A DNA stretch of 35,005 nucleotides, from NCBI RefSeq assembly GCF_017377505.1, contig NZ_JAFREN010000028.1:1-35005 (forward strand). The letters run 5' to 3'. The number at the start of each line of letters is the position of its first letter. Position 1 is the first letter of the stretch. This stretch comes from Enterococcus sp. DIV0212c (lineage in GTDB: Bacteria; Bacillota; Bacilli; Lactobacillales; Enterococcaceae). The translations under genes were made by a program, and so were the position numbers. Shown one piece after another: positions 1 through 7,682 of this stretch. The notes under the pieces were generated by a model, which was given only the letters and a program-made list of their open reading frames with translations, had not been told where the DNA came from and did not search any database.

Positions 1-13
1 CTCTTTGTTTGTA

Positions 14-577
14 TTATTTTTCTACACATTTAAAGCAATGCTGTAGATGGTCATCTATCATACCAGTTGCTTGCATAAATGCATACACGGTTGTTGTACC
101 CAAAAACTTAAAGCCTTGTTTCTTTAAATCTTTGCTGATTTTATCAGATAATTCTGTAGAAGCTGGCACATCTTTGATACTTTTCCAGCGATTTTGAATC
201 GGTTTATGATCAACATAAGCCCAAATAAACTGATCAAAACTTCCATATTCTTCCTGTATACGCATAAACACTTGCGCATTATTGATCGTCGCATTGATTT
301 TAAGCTTGTTTCTAATAATACCAGGATCTTCTAATAAAGAATCGATTTTTTCTTGAGTATATTCAGCAACCTTGACATAGTCAAATTGATCGTACGCACT
401 CGTTAATGTCTCTCTTTTTTTAAGGATCGTCGACCAGCTCAATCCCGCTTGCATGCTCTCTAAAATCAACATTTCAAAAAGCTTTCGGTCATCATGTTCT
501 GCCGTTCCCCACTCTTCATCATGATACTTTTCTTCCAATTCACTGCCGTTAGCCCAATCACATCTAATTTTTTCCAT
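14..577 (-). CDS. tag: DNA-3-methyladenine glycosylase I
   Basis: This base-excision repair enzyme removes 3-methyladenine from alkylated DNA in the cytoplasm. The 187 residues match the usual Tag length. The zinc-site residues expected for the family are visible: Cys6 and His19 near the N-terminus, and His177 with Cys181 in the C-terminal DDHLQHCFKC. Glu40 in LESMQAGLSW sits where the family's catalytic Glu is found. The start is ATG after a GGGAG ribosome site. The gene appears monocistronic: the deaminase-like gene upstream on the same strand ends in its own terminator. Nothing is unusual. The stop lies 14 bases from the window edge, so the gene is complete. Confidence 0.96.
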   Translation of the reverse strand: MEKIRCDWANGSELEEKYHDEEWGTAEHDDRKLFEMLILESMQAGLSWSTILKKRETLTSAYDQFDYVKVAEYTQEKIDSLLEDPGIIRNKLKINATINNAQVFMRIQEEYGSFDQFIWAYVDHKPIQNRWKSIKDVPASTELSDKISKDLKKQGFKFLGTTTVYAFMQATGMIDDHLQHCFKCVEK

Positions 578-635
578 GCCTTACTCCCATCTTTTTTATC
601 CAAGGATACCACGGGAACGTACGTTTGTAAACAGA

Positions 636-674
636 AATAAAAAAAGACTAACACAAATGATTGTCTCAGTCTTT
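636..674 (-). terminator. Intrinsic terminator of the deaminase-like gene
   Basis: A nearly perfect hairpin (arms 643-656 and 661-674, 4-base loop, one mismatch) is followed on the minus strand by a T run at 636-645. It lies 10 bases after the stop of the upstream minus-strand gene. Confidence 0.85.
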
Positions 675-683
675 ATAAACTAT

Positions 684-1403
<720 letters not shown>

Positions 1404-1413
1404 TTATTGTTTA

Positions 1414-1444
1414 ATTGTATCTTGTGGGAACCATCCCATGTCAA
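1414..1444 (-). promoter_or_regulatory. Sigma-A-type promoter with palindromic spacer
   Basis: On the minus strand a perfect TTGACA (1439-1444) precedes TACAAT (1414-1419), with a 19-base spacer. The spacer contains the inverted repeat TGGGAaccaTCCCA (1425-1438), placed where a repressor could block polymerase. It lies just upstream of the deaminase-like gene. The long spacer could mean that the promoter needs help or that the real -10 is the weaker GATACA at 17 bases. Confidence 0.6.
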
Positions 1445-1460
1445 TAGTCCTTTTAAAAAA

Positions 1461-1474
1461 ATAAAGCGTTTTCT
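1461..1474 (-). promoter_or_regulatory. Candidate CcpA cre site
   Basis: ATAAAGCGTTTTCT matches 12 of 14 positions of the low-GC Gram-positive cre consensus TGWAARCGYTWNCW. It is 17 bases upstream of the -35 of an amino-sugar gene, a plausible target of carbon catabolite control. The assignment rests only on consensus matching. Confidence 0.4.
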
Positions 1475-1490
1475 CTTCCGCGTTAAACGC

Positions 1491-1528
1491 AAAAAAGAAT
1501 GGAACCTAACTTCTTGCGTCAGATTCCA
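1491..1528 (-). terminator. Intrinsic terminator of the C39-like peptidase gene
   Basis: Inverted repeat arms at 1500-1510 and 1518-1528 (two mismatches, 7-base loop) are followed on the minus strand by TTCTTTTTT. It lies about 100 bases beyond the peptidase stop codon. Confidence 0.65.
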
Positions 1529-1625
1529 CTCATGAAAAATCAAAGTAAACAAACTGAAAAAATCAAAATCGTCGGTCATTAGGCTACTGTCCTAATCGAC
1601 TTTTCTACAAACTTACTTTTAGATA

Positions 1626-2390
1626 TTATTTGTAAATCGCCCAGAAATTCAATGCTTCGTTCATCAATTCATCCGCTGTAAATTCTTTTTTGGAATGTCC
1701 TTTGACTTCTGAATCATTTGGATCATTCACCCAGAATTTCCCGTTATTTGTACCACTAAGTACCATGATATGACCTGTTTTTGTAAACAAGCCTGGTTTT
1801 ACTGAAATGATCACAGGATGTTTTTGTTTTAATTGCTCTTCTACAGCTGTGATATCTGTTTCAAGATCTTCAAATTGATAGCCTTTTTCCATTGCAAAAT
1901 CAGAAAATGCTGACCACGCTGTACCTTCACCTTCTAAAAAGTAATTATTTTTCGACCAATTTAAAATATCTTGCGGTACATACTCTTTATTGTCTAAGAA
2001 AGAAGCAACCATAGCTAAAGAAAGGATCGCACAACCATTGATTTCTAACGTATTTCCATCAGGATTCCCCATCCCATAAGGTGTCGCTTTCCATTTATCA
2101 TCCGTTTGTAATAATAAGTTGATCGGCATCCGGTTCGCAAATTTTCCTTGGCTCAAATCCTCATTGACTTGCTCAGTATACGTTAGTTCTTTGACTTTTT
2201 CTGGTTCTTTTTTCACTTCGCTTGTTTCCGTTGTTTTTATCTCATCTGCCTTGCCATCATTGAATAAAGATGAAAAGCCGTGGCCTTCTTGCATCGGTGC
2301 TACTTTCGCTAAAATCGCTCCTGCAAATGCTGTCACCACTAGTAATGCTATAATAGAAAATTTTGATTTCTCTGCTTGTTTTTGTTTCAT
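1626..2390 (-). CDS. Membrane-tethered C39-like cysteine peptidase
   Basis: A 254-residue protein has an N-terminal signal anchor (about residues 11-30), an acidic and lysine-rich linker (40-85) and a papain-like C39-type peptidase domain (about 88-254). Catalytic candidates are Cys120 in INGCAILSLAM, His207 in TGHIMVLSG and Asp223 in WVNDPND, in the order expected for the family. No ABC transporter domain is fused or adjacent, so this is a stand-alone extracellular peptidase rather than a bacteriocin exporter. The substrate is unknown. The start is ATG with AGAGGGAG upstream. The gene is monocistronic with a terminator downstream, and its promoter region is shared with the divergent gene at 2633. 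Confidence 0.85.
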   Translation of the reverse strand: MKQKQAEKSKFSIIALLVVTAFAGAILAKVAPMQEGHGFSSLFNDGKADEIKTTETSEVKKEPEKVKELTYTEQVNEDLSQGKFANRMPINLLLQTDDKWKATPYGMGNPDGNTLEINGCAILSLAMVASFLDNKEYVPQDILNWSKNNYFLEGEGTAWSAFSDFAMEKGYQFEDLETDITAVEEQLKQKHPVIISVKPGLFTKTGHIMVLSGTNNGKFWVNDPNDSEVKGHSKKEFTADELMNEALNFWAIYK

Positions 2391-2543
2391 GGATATCTCC
2401 CTCTTTTAAATTGAAAGTTTTAGTCGTCCTCTCACTTCCAAATGAATTGCGTAAATAGTAATTGGTACTTCTTAATATTACTGAATCTAACGAAAAAAGC
2501 AAGTAGGAATAACTATTCACAAAATTATTACGAACATATTTTC

Positions 2544-2572
2544 TTGAACTATTTACCTTTTTTAGGTAGAAT
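2544..2572 (+). promoter_or_regulatory. Sigma-A-type promoter
   Basis: TTGAAC (2544-2549) and TAGAAT (2567-2572) are separated by exactly 17 bases, about 60 bases upstream of the plus-strand gene at 2633. Confidence 0.6.
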
Positions 2573-2632
2573 GGTAGTATCTGATTATTCAGAGTCTGAT
2601 AGTAGCAGCAAATTCGTGAAGGAGGTAGAAGA

Positions 2633-2998
2633 ATGGACAATAACCATAAATCAACAATGAAAAGCATTTCAAAATTGATCAGCCAATCTTCCCAAAGTTT
2701 CTTTTCGGCATTTTTAGAAGACTCTAAAGATAAGAATAGTAAGAATAAAGAGCGTGAAGAGATTCTTAAGAAATTACAAGTTGCTTCTGCTCAAAAAAGT
2801 TTAGTCGTTTTACAATTAAAAGAAGTGCCGACTTCTCAAAAATTTGAAACAGTTTCCGGATGGATCGTTTCTAAAAACATCACTGATTCAATCATGTTAA
2901 GATTACAAGAAGACAGCCAGCAAATTCGGATGATCCCTGTTGAACATATAAAAAAAGTAAGTACATTGTCAAAAAATGACAAACGTCTCATCAAATAA
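2633..2998 (+). CDS. Conserved hypothetical protein, possibly YolD-like
   Basis: I do not recognise this 121-residue basic, soluble protein with certainty. Residues 1-50 are Ser/Lys-rich and probably helical or disordered. Residues 55-115 show alternating beta strands with the pattern VSGWIVSKN...IMLRL...RMIPVEHIKKV. This resembles small SH3-like barrel proteins such as the YolD-like family, but the match is weak. GAAGGAGG lies 8-10 bases before the ATG, a 17-base-spaced promoter lies upstream, and a strong terminator follows. The gene is therefore clearly real and expressed as a single unit. Confidence 0.75.
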   Translation: MDNNHKSTMKSISKLISQSSQSFFSAFLEDSKDKNSKNKEREEILKKLQVASAQKSLVVLQLKEVPTSQKFETVSGWIVSKNITDSIMLRLQEDSQQIRMIPVEHIKKVSTLSKNDKRLIK

Positions 2999-3000
2999 AC

Positions 3001-3052
3001 AAACAGTCAGAGCGGAACGATTACGTTTCACTCTCTGACTGTTTCTTTTTTT
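3001..3052 (+). terminator. Strong intrinsic terminator
   Basis: Arms AAACAGTCAGAG (3001-3012) and CTCTGACTGTTT (3032-3043) form a long stem followed by a T run up to 3052. It sits immediately after the stop of the gene at 2633. Confidence 0.9.
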
Positions 3053-3162
3053 CGACAAAGCACTGCACAAGAACATTCAAAAAAGTTATACTATACATAT
3101 AAAGAAATAGTTATTTACTGATTAGTTGAAAAAAGTATGCTAACAGAGATAGGGGGAAAATC

Positions 3163-3630
3163 ATGTACCTGAAAATGTATAATGATACACACCAAACACT
3201 CATAGATAATTACTGTTTATCAGAAACAAAGCTACGCTATGTCCGCGAACCAAAAATCGCTATTGCCTTAACCAAAAAAAATCCACAACGTCATGCTGTT
3301 CTTGTTTTTGAAAATGAGCATTTGGTTGCTTTTTTGACCCTTTTTGAAGCAAAAGGCAGCAGTGTCCACTCTGATAATGAAAACAATCTATTAGTGCAAG
3401 ACCTTTCAACTGACTTTCGGCATTTAAGAAAGGGCTATGTCAAAAAAGCTGTTCAATTGCTACCAACGTTCATTCATCAACATTTTTCAAATATCAATCA
3501 ACTTACGATCGTTGTCAATGAAGACAAAGCCTTCACTCAAGCATTATGCATGGAGGCAGGCTTCAAAGATACCAGTCATAAACTCCCACCTATTTACGGT
3601 TCTCAAGTACTTTTAGAGATCCCTATTTAA
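3163..3630 (+). CDS. GNAT-family N-acetyltransferase
   Basis: A 155-residue single-domain protein has the GNAT fold pattern. Beta strands around HAVLVFENEHLVAFLTLFEA lead to a core strand and a turn at LSTDFRHLRKGYVKKAVQLL, which matches the acetyl-CoA pyrophosphate-binding motif A (R/Q-x-x-G-x-G/A) with a degenerate second glycine. The C-terminal AFTQALCMEAGFKDT corresponds to motif B. It would transfer an acetyl group from acetyl-CoA to an amine; the substrate is unknown. The start has AGGGGG seven bases upstream. The gene is followed 23 bases later by the ACT-domain gene, so the two are probably co-transcribed. Confidence 0.85.
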   Translation: MYLKMYNDTHQTLIDNYCLSETKLRYVREPKIAIALTKKNPQRHAVLVFENEHLVAFLTLFEAKGSSVHSDNENNLLVQDLSTDFRHLRKGYVKKAVQLLPTFIHQHFSNINQLTIVVNEDKAFTQALCMEAGFKDTSHKLPPIYGSQVLLEIPI

Positions 3631-3653
3631 GAAAGATACCTGGAGGAAACGCA

Positions 3654-4037
3654 ATGCAACTAAAACTGCTAGATAAACTAAACTATACGATCATAAAATT
3701 TCCTACTCATATCGAAATTCCTACTTCATTTCATAAGATAAAAGCATTTAAAAGTATCACTTATACAGAAGATGAATGTTCTATTATTGTCCCTTCTGAC
3801 ACACTTGATACCGACCACGCACTTTCTGTTGACCATGATTGGTTTATTATTCAGATCGTCGGTGAACTGGATTTTTCCCTAGTCGGTATTTTGACTCAAT
3901 TAGCTAATCCATTAGCTGAAAATCAGATTTCGATTTTTGCCCTATCTACTTATAATACGGATTATCTTTTAATTAAAAACAAAGATAAAGAACAAGCCAT
4001 CCGTGTATTGCATGATTGCGGTCATACCTTTCATTAA
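3654..4037 (+). CDS. ACT-domain protein (CASTOR/aspartate kinase-like type)
   Basis: A 127-residue cytosolic protein resembles stand-alone ACT-domain proteins of the CASTOR type. These are small ligand-binding modules usually tied to amino-acid sensing. The visible elements are an N-terminal strand-helix unit and a second ACT half at VGELDFSLVGILTQLANPLAENQISIFALSTYNTDYLL, split here as GELDFSLVGILTQLA followed by ISIFALSTYNTDYLLI. The latter is the hallmark strand pair of the ACT ligand site. It is next to a GNAT gene, an arrangement consistent with amine or amino-acid metabolism, but that is inference. The ribosome site is TGGAGG. Confidence 0.8.
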   Translation: MQLKLLDKLNYTIIKFPTHIEIPTSFHKIKAFKSITYTEDECSIIVPSDTLDTDHALSVDHDWFIIQIVGELDFSLVGILTQLANPLAENQISIFALSTYNTDYLLIKNKDKEQAIRVLHDCGHTFH

Positions 4038-4175
4038 AACTTTAACAATTGAGGCTTAGCTCAGAATCACCCCTGCTATCCCGCTCTCTTGTTAAGTCCT
4101 CTTTTATGGGTATTCTCCTAGCAATCTGATAAAATAAAGAAGACAGAAAGTATACTTGTTAAAAGGAGATATATA

Positions 4176-4910
4176 ATGAAAAATGAATATGACAATCCAA
4201 AATTTTTCGAAGCATATAGCCAAATGGATCGTTCAAGAAAAGGCCTTGAGGGAGCTGGCGAATGGCACGAATTAAAAAAACTGCTCCCCGATTTTACCGG
4301 AAAAACAGTTTTAGACCTTGGCTGCGGCTACGGTTGGCATTGCCGGTACGCAGTTGAAATGGGTGCTGAAAAAGTCATAGGAATCGATTTGTCTGAACGG
4401 ATGCTCGACAAAGCCAAAGAAATGACCGATTCTCCAAAAATCAGTTATCATTTAATGGGCATGGAAGAAATTGATGGTTTAAATGAAACTTTCGATGTCG
4501 TGATCAGCTCTTTAGCACTTCATTACGTCCCTTCATTTGAGGAGATAGCTAAGAAAGTCAACGATTGTCTGAACCCTAACGGCGATTTTATTTTTTCTAC
4601 AGAACATCCGATTTTTACAGCCCAAGGAACAGAAGATTGGATTTACGATCAAGAGGGTCAACCAATGTATTGGCCGGTAGACCGTTATTTTGATGAAAGC
4701 ATTCGTGAAACAACTTTTCTAGGTGAAACTGTCATGAAATACCACAAGACGTTAACAACATACTTAGATGGCTTACTGACAACTGGCTTTCAAATCACTC
4801 GTTTGATCGAACCTATGCCCGCTCCAGAAATGCTGGAGACCAGTGAAGCTATGAGAAATGAATTACGCAGACCAATGATGCTGCTGATTTCTGCCAAGAA
4901 ACTAAATTAA
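4176..4910 (+). CDS. Class I SAM-dependent methyltransferase
   Basis: A 244-residue soluble methyltransferase of the UbiE/Methyltransf_11 type. Motif I is VLDLGCGYGWHCRYA (about residues 45-59), the SAM-binding glycine loop. Motif II follows at VIGIDLSERML with the acidic residue that holds the ribose, and the post-motif FDVVISSLALHYV is typical. The substrate cannot be read from the sequence. A good AAGGAG ribosome site lies 8 bases before ATG. It is not obviously in an operon. Confidence 0.9.
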   Translation: MKNEYDNPKFFEAYSQMDRSRKGLEGAGEWHELKKLLPDFTGKTVLDLGCGYGWHCRYAVEMGAEKVIGIDLSERMLDKAKEMTDSPKISYHLMGMEEIDGLNETFDVVISSLALHYVPSFEEIAKKVNDCLNPNGDFIFSTEHPIFTAQGTEDWIYDQEGQPMYWPVDRYFDESIRETTFLGETVMKYHKTLTTYLDGLLTTGFQITRLIEPMPAPEMLETSEAMRNELRRPMMLLISAKKLN

Positions 4911-4933
4911 CACACCCCTTTTAATGATAATAT

Positions 4934-4961
4934 TGGACATCTAACTAGAGGCTGATATACT
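4934..4961 (+). promoter_or_regulatory. Candidate sigma-A promoter
   Basis: TGGACA (4934-4939) and TATACT (4956-4961) are separated by 16 bases, about 26 bases upstream of the DUF1622 gene start. Confidence 0.5.
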
Positions 4962-4986
4962 TAGATAAAAAAAGGAGGAGAACGCT

Positions 4987-5382
4987 ATGCACGATTTAGC
5001 CCAAACGATCATGGATAATTTGATACCTTTTTTTGATTTATTTATTTTGGCATTGAATATTTTTTCCATCGTTGTCTTGATTTGGGGCGTTATCATGGCT
5101 GGAATCGATTTTCTAAAAAGCGAAAAGACTGATCGAAATCGGATCGTCATGGCACGCCAAAATAATTTTATTAAAAGCTTTTTAGGCAGCTACATTCTAC
5201 TTAGTTTAGAAATATTAATTGCCGCTGATATTATTGAATCGATTATCAAACCGACCTTTCAAGATATTTTAAAATTAGCAATTTTAGTCGTGATCCGAAC
5301 CGTGATCTCTTACTTCTTGCATAAAGAAATTGAAGATGCATTAAAAGACAAAGAAAATGAGATGGATAAAAAAAGTGACTGA
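4987..5382 (+). CDS. DUF1622 family integral membrane protein
   Basis: A 131-residue membrane protein resembles the DUF1622 family (function unknown). About three hydrophobic segments are visible: residues 11-40 (FFDLFILALNIFSIVVLIWGV), a central stretch at about 60-85 (FLGSYILLSLEILIAADII) and about 95-112 (LKLAILVVIRTVISYFL). A charged cytosolic tail follows (EIEDALKDKENEMDKKSD). AAGGAGG precedes the ATG. Oddly, the last codons (Lys-Lys-Ser-Asp) also encode the T run and hairpin arm of the opposite-strand terminator at 5368-5413. Confidence 0.82.
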   Translation: MHDLAQTIMDNLIPFFDLFILALNIFSIVVLIWGVIMAGIDFLKSEKTDRNRIVMARQNNFIKSFLGSYILLSLEILIAADIIESIIKPTFQDILKLAILVVIRTVISYFLHKEIEDALKDKENEMDKKSD

Positions 5383-5413
5383 GATATAACTCTTTGAGTC
5401 ATATCCCAGTCAT
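5368..5413 (-). terminator. Repeat-type terminator overlapping a convergent gene end
   Basis: The hairpin (5375-5413) with loop at ACTCtttGAGT is followed on the minus strand by seven Ts (5368-5374). It terminates the minus-strand gene at 5462 and overlaps the last codons of the plus-strand DUF1622 gene. A closely similar hairpin occurs at 23855-23900. Confidence 0.75.
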
Positions 5414-5461
5414 TGCTATTCAACTAACAGATGTTGTTGAGTACTTCTATCTCAATTTATT

Positions 5462-6244
5462 TTATGCTTGTCTTGGCAAATCAGTAAAGCCAAACTCATC
5501 TTCTTGTATCAAACGCCACGTTCTTTTAGCTGTATTATAGATCAATATAGCGATTACTGGTTCATTTCGATAAGCAAAGTTCTTCGTTTTCCACAAAGAA
5601 TCTTCCACTACATGGATGGGGATATGGTACTCTTTTCCTTTGATGTCCATCTGATCGAAACAAAAAACAACACCTTCTTGTAAAATCGGCTTCATTTCTT
5701 TCAATAATTCAGCATCTAACTTTTCAACAGAAACCCCTCTTTTGAAAAACGTTTTCCGATCATTGACTTTTTCTAAAATCACCCGAGTAATCTTATCCGC
5801 CAATATTCGATAAAACTCATCAATATAACGATAATAAACCCGTGTCATATGATCAACGAATTCAAAAAAGACGAAATCATTTTGTAATTTATAAAAGAAT
5901 GGTGAGTGCAGACTTGTTTTCATATGTCCAAAGTAAAGAAGCTCTGAAATTTCCAGTGGCGTCAACTCTTTAAGCATTGTAACATCTGAAAAATCGATCC
6001 ATTTGATTTCTTCATTCATCTTACGACGATGAATAGTAGAAAAATAATGATTCACGTTTTCTTCGCCACGAATAATCTTTAATCCGCTATGCATATCATA
6101 TTCTCCTTCTTCCGCAGAAGGATTCAGCAAAAGTAGGTTCTTTGGGTGATGAACAATGGAGTGTGTAAAATCTGTATGTGTGATTCCTTTGGACAAAACC
6201 GCATTACTTGTCATATCGATATGTACATAAATTAAATCCAACAT
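5462..6244 (-). CDS. Conserved hypothetical protein, about 260 residues
   Basis: I do not recognise this protein. It is soluble, with no signal peptide or membrane segment. The N-terminal half has a hydrophobic strand (MLDLIYVHIDM) and a block rich in His and Asp. The middle (about residues 120-160) is aromatic (FVFFEFVDHMTRVYYRYIDEFY). The C-terminus has strand-rich segments (GVVFCFDQMDI, PVIAILIYN). I chose ATG at 6244 because GGGGGTGAT, nearly the full anti-16S complement, lies 7 bases upstream. The in-frame ATG at 6253 and TTG at 6262 overlap or precede that site. A cre-like site lies in its upstream region. Confidence 0.7.
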   Translation of the reverse strand: MLDLIYVHIDMTSNAVLSKGITHTDFTHSIVHHPKNLLLLNPSAEEGEYDMHSGLKIIRGEENVNHYFSTIHRRKMNEEIKWIDFSDVTMLKELTPLEISELLYFGHMKTSLHSPFFYKLQNDFVFFEFVDHMTRVYYRYIDEFYRILADKITRVILEKVNDRKTFFKRGVSVEKLDAELLKEMKPILQEGVVFCFDQMDIKGKEYHIPIHVVEDSLWKTKNFAYRNEPVIAILIYNTAKRTWRLIQEDEFGFTDLPRQA

Positions 6245-6342
6245 TTGTTCCATCACCCCCAAAATAGTCTTCTACTACATTCTACAATATTTCCTAAAGA
6301 AAAGCTTGTGTCTTTTATTTTAAGATTCAGTTACAAAGGGGT

Positions 6343-6356
6343 TAAAAGCGCTCACT
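6343..6356. promoter_or_regulatory. Candidate CcpA cre site
   Basis: TAAAAGCGCTCACT matches about 11 of 14 cre positions, including the central AAAGCGCT. It lies between the divergent unknown gene (start 6244) and the sortase gene (start 6514), so either could be the target. The assignment is by consensus only. Confidence 0.35.
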
Positions 6357-6513
6357 TTCCCAACAAAAAAGCGGATATATGCTAAAAACCTACATGAAAT
6401 TCGTGTATTTTTAAGGTTCCTTTTAAATATTCCCATTTAGAAAAAAATAAAGATTTTAAACTAGGGTTTCAAATTAATTTATGATACACTTAAAGAAAAA
6501 AAGGAGGAAGCTT

Positions 6514-7251
6514 ATGGCCTCAAGAAAAGAACGCCCTAAAAAGAAAAAATCAAGAAAAAGAAATTGGCTGATAAATATCTTCCTATTCTTATTATTGGTT
6601 GTTGGTTTAGCTTTAGTCTTCAACACACAAATCAGAAATATGCTGATTCAGCAAAATGGAAAATCTTACGCTGTTGAAAAATTAACACCTGAGGTAATCA
6701 AAAAAAATAATGAAAAAGAGACAACTTTTGATTTTGCCGCAGTTGAATCCCTTAGTACCGAAGCAGTTCTTAAAGCACAGTTAGCAAATAAGGACTTACC
6801 TGTCGTAGGTGCTGTTGCACTGCCTGATGTCAAAATCAACTTACCGATTTTTAGAGGATTAGATAATGTAGTGCTGCTCACTGGAGCAGGAACAATGAAA
6901 CCCGATCAAGAGATGGGGAAAGGAAATTATGCCTTAGCTAGCCATCGTGTGCAGGATATGATCTCTTTATTCTCACCACTAGAATATTCAAAACCAGGAG
7001 AATTAATTTATACGACTGATTTAACCAATGTTTATACATATAAAATCAATTATGTAGAAAAAATCGATCCTTCCCGTGTAGAGTTGATCGATGATGTTCC
7101 AGATAAAAAAATGATCACGTTGATCACGTGTGGCGACATGTACGCTACAACACGAATTGCTGTTCAAGGCGAGTTAGAATCCGTGACACCGATGAACGAA
7201 GCAACCCAGGCTATGACAGATGCGTTTAATATGGAACAATTAACCTTATAA
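6514..7251 (+). CDS. srtA: Class A sortase
   Basis: This membrane transpeptidase joins LPXTG-type surface proteins to the cell wall. It has 245 residues: a very basic cytosolic tail (2-17, KERPKKKKSRKR), one membrane anchor (about 18-37) and an extracellular sortase barrel. The catalytic triad is visible as His144 (ALASHRVQD), Cys206 (LITCGDMY) and Arg214 (TTRIAV). I chose ATG at 6514 because AAGGAGG lies just upstream. The ATG at 6481 precedes that ribosome site and itself lies within a TATGAT -10-like sequence. It is not clustered with its substrates, as usual for a housekeeping sortase. It is the only sortase in the window and so the default candidate for anchoring the two PSTG proteins. 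Confidence 0.93.
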   Translation: MASRKERPKKKKSRKRNWLINIFLFLLLVVGLALVFNTQIRNMLIQQNGKSYAVEKLTPEVIKKNNEKETTFDFAAVESLSTEAVLKAQLANKDLPVVGAVALPDVKINLPIFRGLDNVVLLTGAGTMKPDQEMGKGNYALASHRVQDMISLFSPLEYSKPGELIYTTDLTNVYTYKINYVEKIDPSRVELIDDVPDKKMITLITCGDMYATTRIAVQGELESVTPMNEATQAMTDAFNMEQLTL

Positions 7252-7257
7252 AATTTC

Positions 7258-7303
7258 AAAATAAGCTAGGACGAAAGTAATCACTTCCATCCTAGCTTAT
7301 TTT
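7258..7303. terminator. Bidirectional terminator between convergent genes
   Basis: AAAATAAGCTAGGA (7258-7271) pairs with TCCTAGCTTATTTT (7290-7303). Flanking A and T runs allow it to serve both the sortase gene (plus) and the small membrane protein gene (minus). Confidence 0.88.
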
Positions 7304-7311
7304 AATTTTCC

Positions 7312-7533
7312 TTAGACGTGACTGGTCTTTCTCATGCGTCCATAACCATAACGAATCGCTGACAAGACAAGCACAATCGGATACATGAATACCGTCACAG
7401 CAAGCCACTCAGCATTAAAAACAGATATAAACGACACCTGATAAGTAACTGCATAAATCAACGGCAACACAACTGCTAACATCCCATAATACAGACTCAT
7501 CTCAAACACAACTGATTTATATAAACGCTTCAT
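7312..7533 (-). CDS. Small membrane protein, unknown function
   Basis: A 73-residue protein has two hydrophobic segments (about residues 15-35 and 42-62) and a basic C-terminus (RYGYGRMRKTSHV). I recognise no family. A GGGGA ribosome site lies 9 bases before the ATG. It ends next to the bidirectional terminator and starts about 150 bases beyond the large membrane protein upstream, so it may be the last gene of that transcript or stand alone. Confidence 0.6.
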   Translation of the reverse strand: MKRLYKSVVFEMSLYYGMLAVVLPLIYAVTYQVSFISVFNAEWLAVTVFMYPIVLVLSAIRYGYGRMRKTSHV

Positions 7534-7682
7534 GATTCATTTCCCCAATCTCGTAATTTTATCTAGTGAATTTTTCTCTTGTCATTTCTCTACTTCTTTA
7601 TTGTAAAGTTTTTTTAAGAGAGATACATCCATCTAAAGTCCGAGATTTTTCTAGGCAAATAGTGCTGATTATATGTTAGGAG

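Noticed and set aside
2257..2667. A 136-codon minus-strand frame overlapping the C39-like peptidase start
   Set aside because: It is a shadow frame through the peptidase signal peptide and the divergent promoter region, with no ribosome site.
4038..4100. Possible terminator after the ACT-domain gene (CTTTAACAA and TTGTTAAG)
   Set aside because: The arms are 40 bases apart, contain a bulge, and the following T run is weak.
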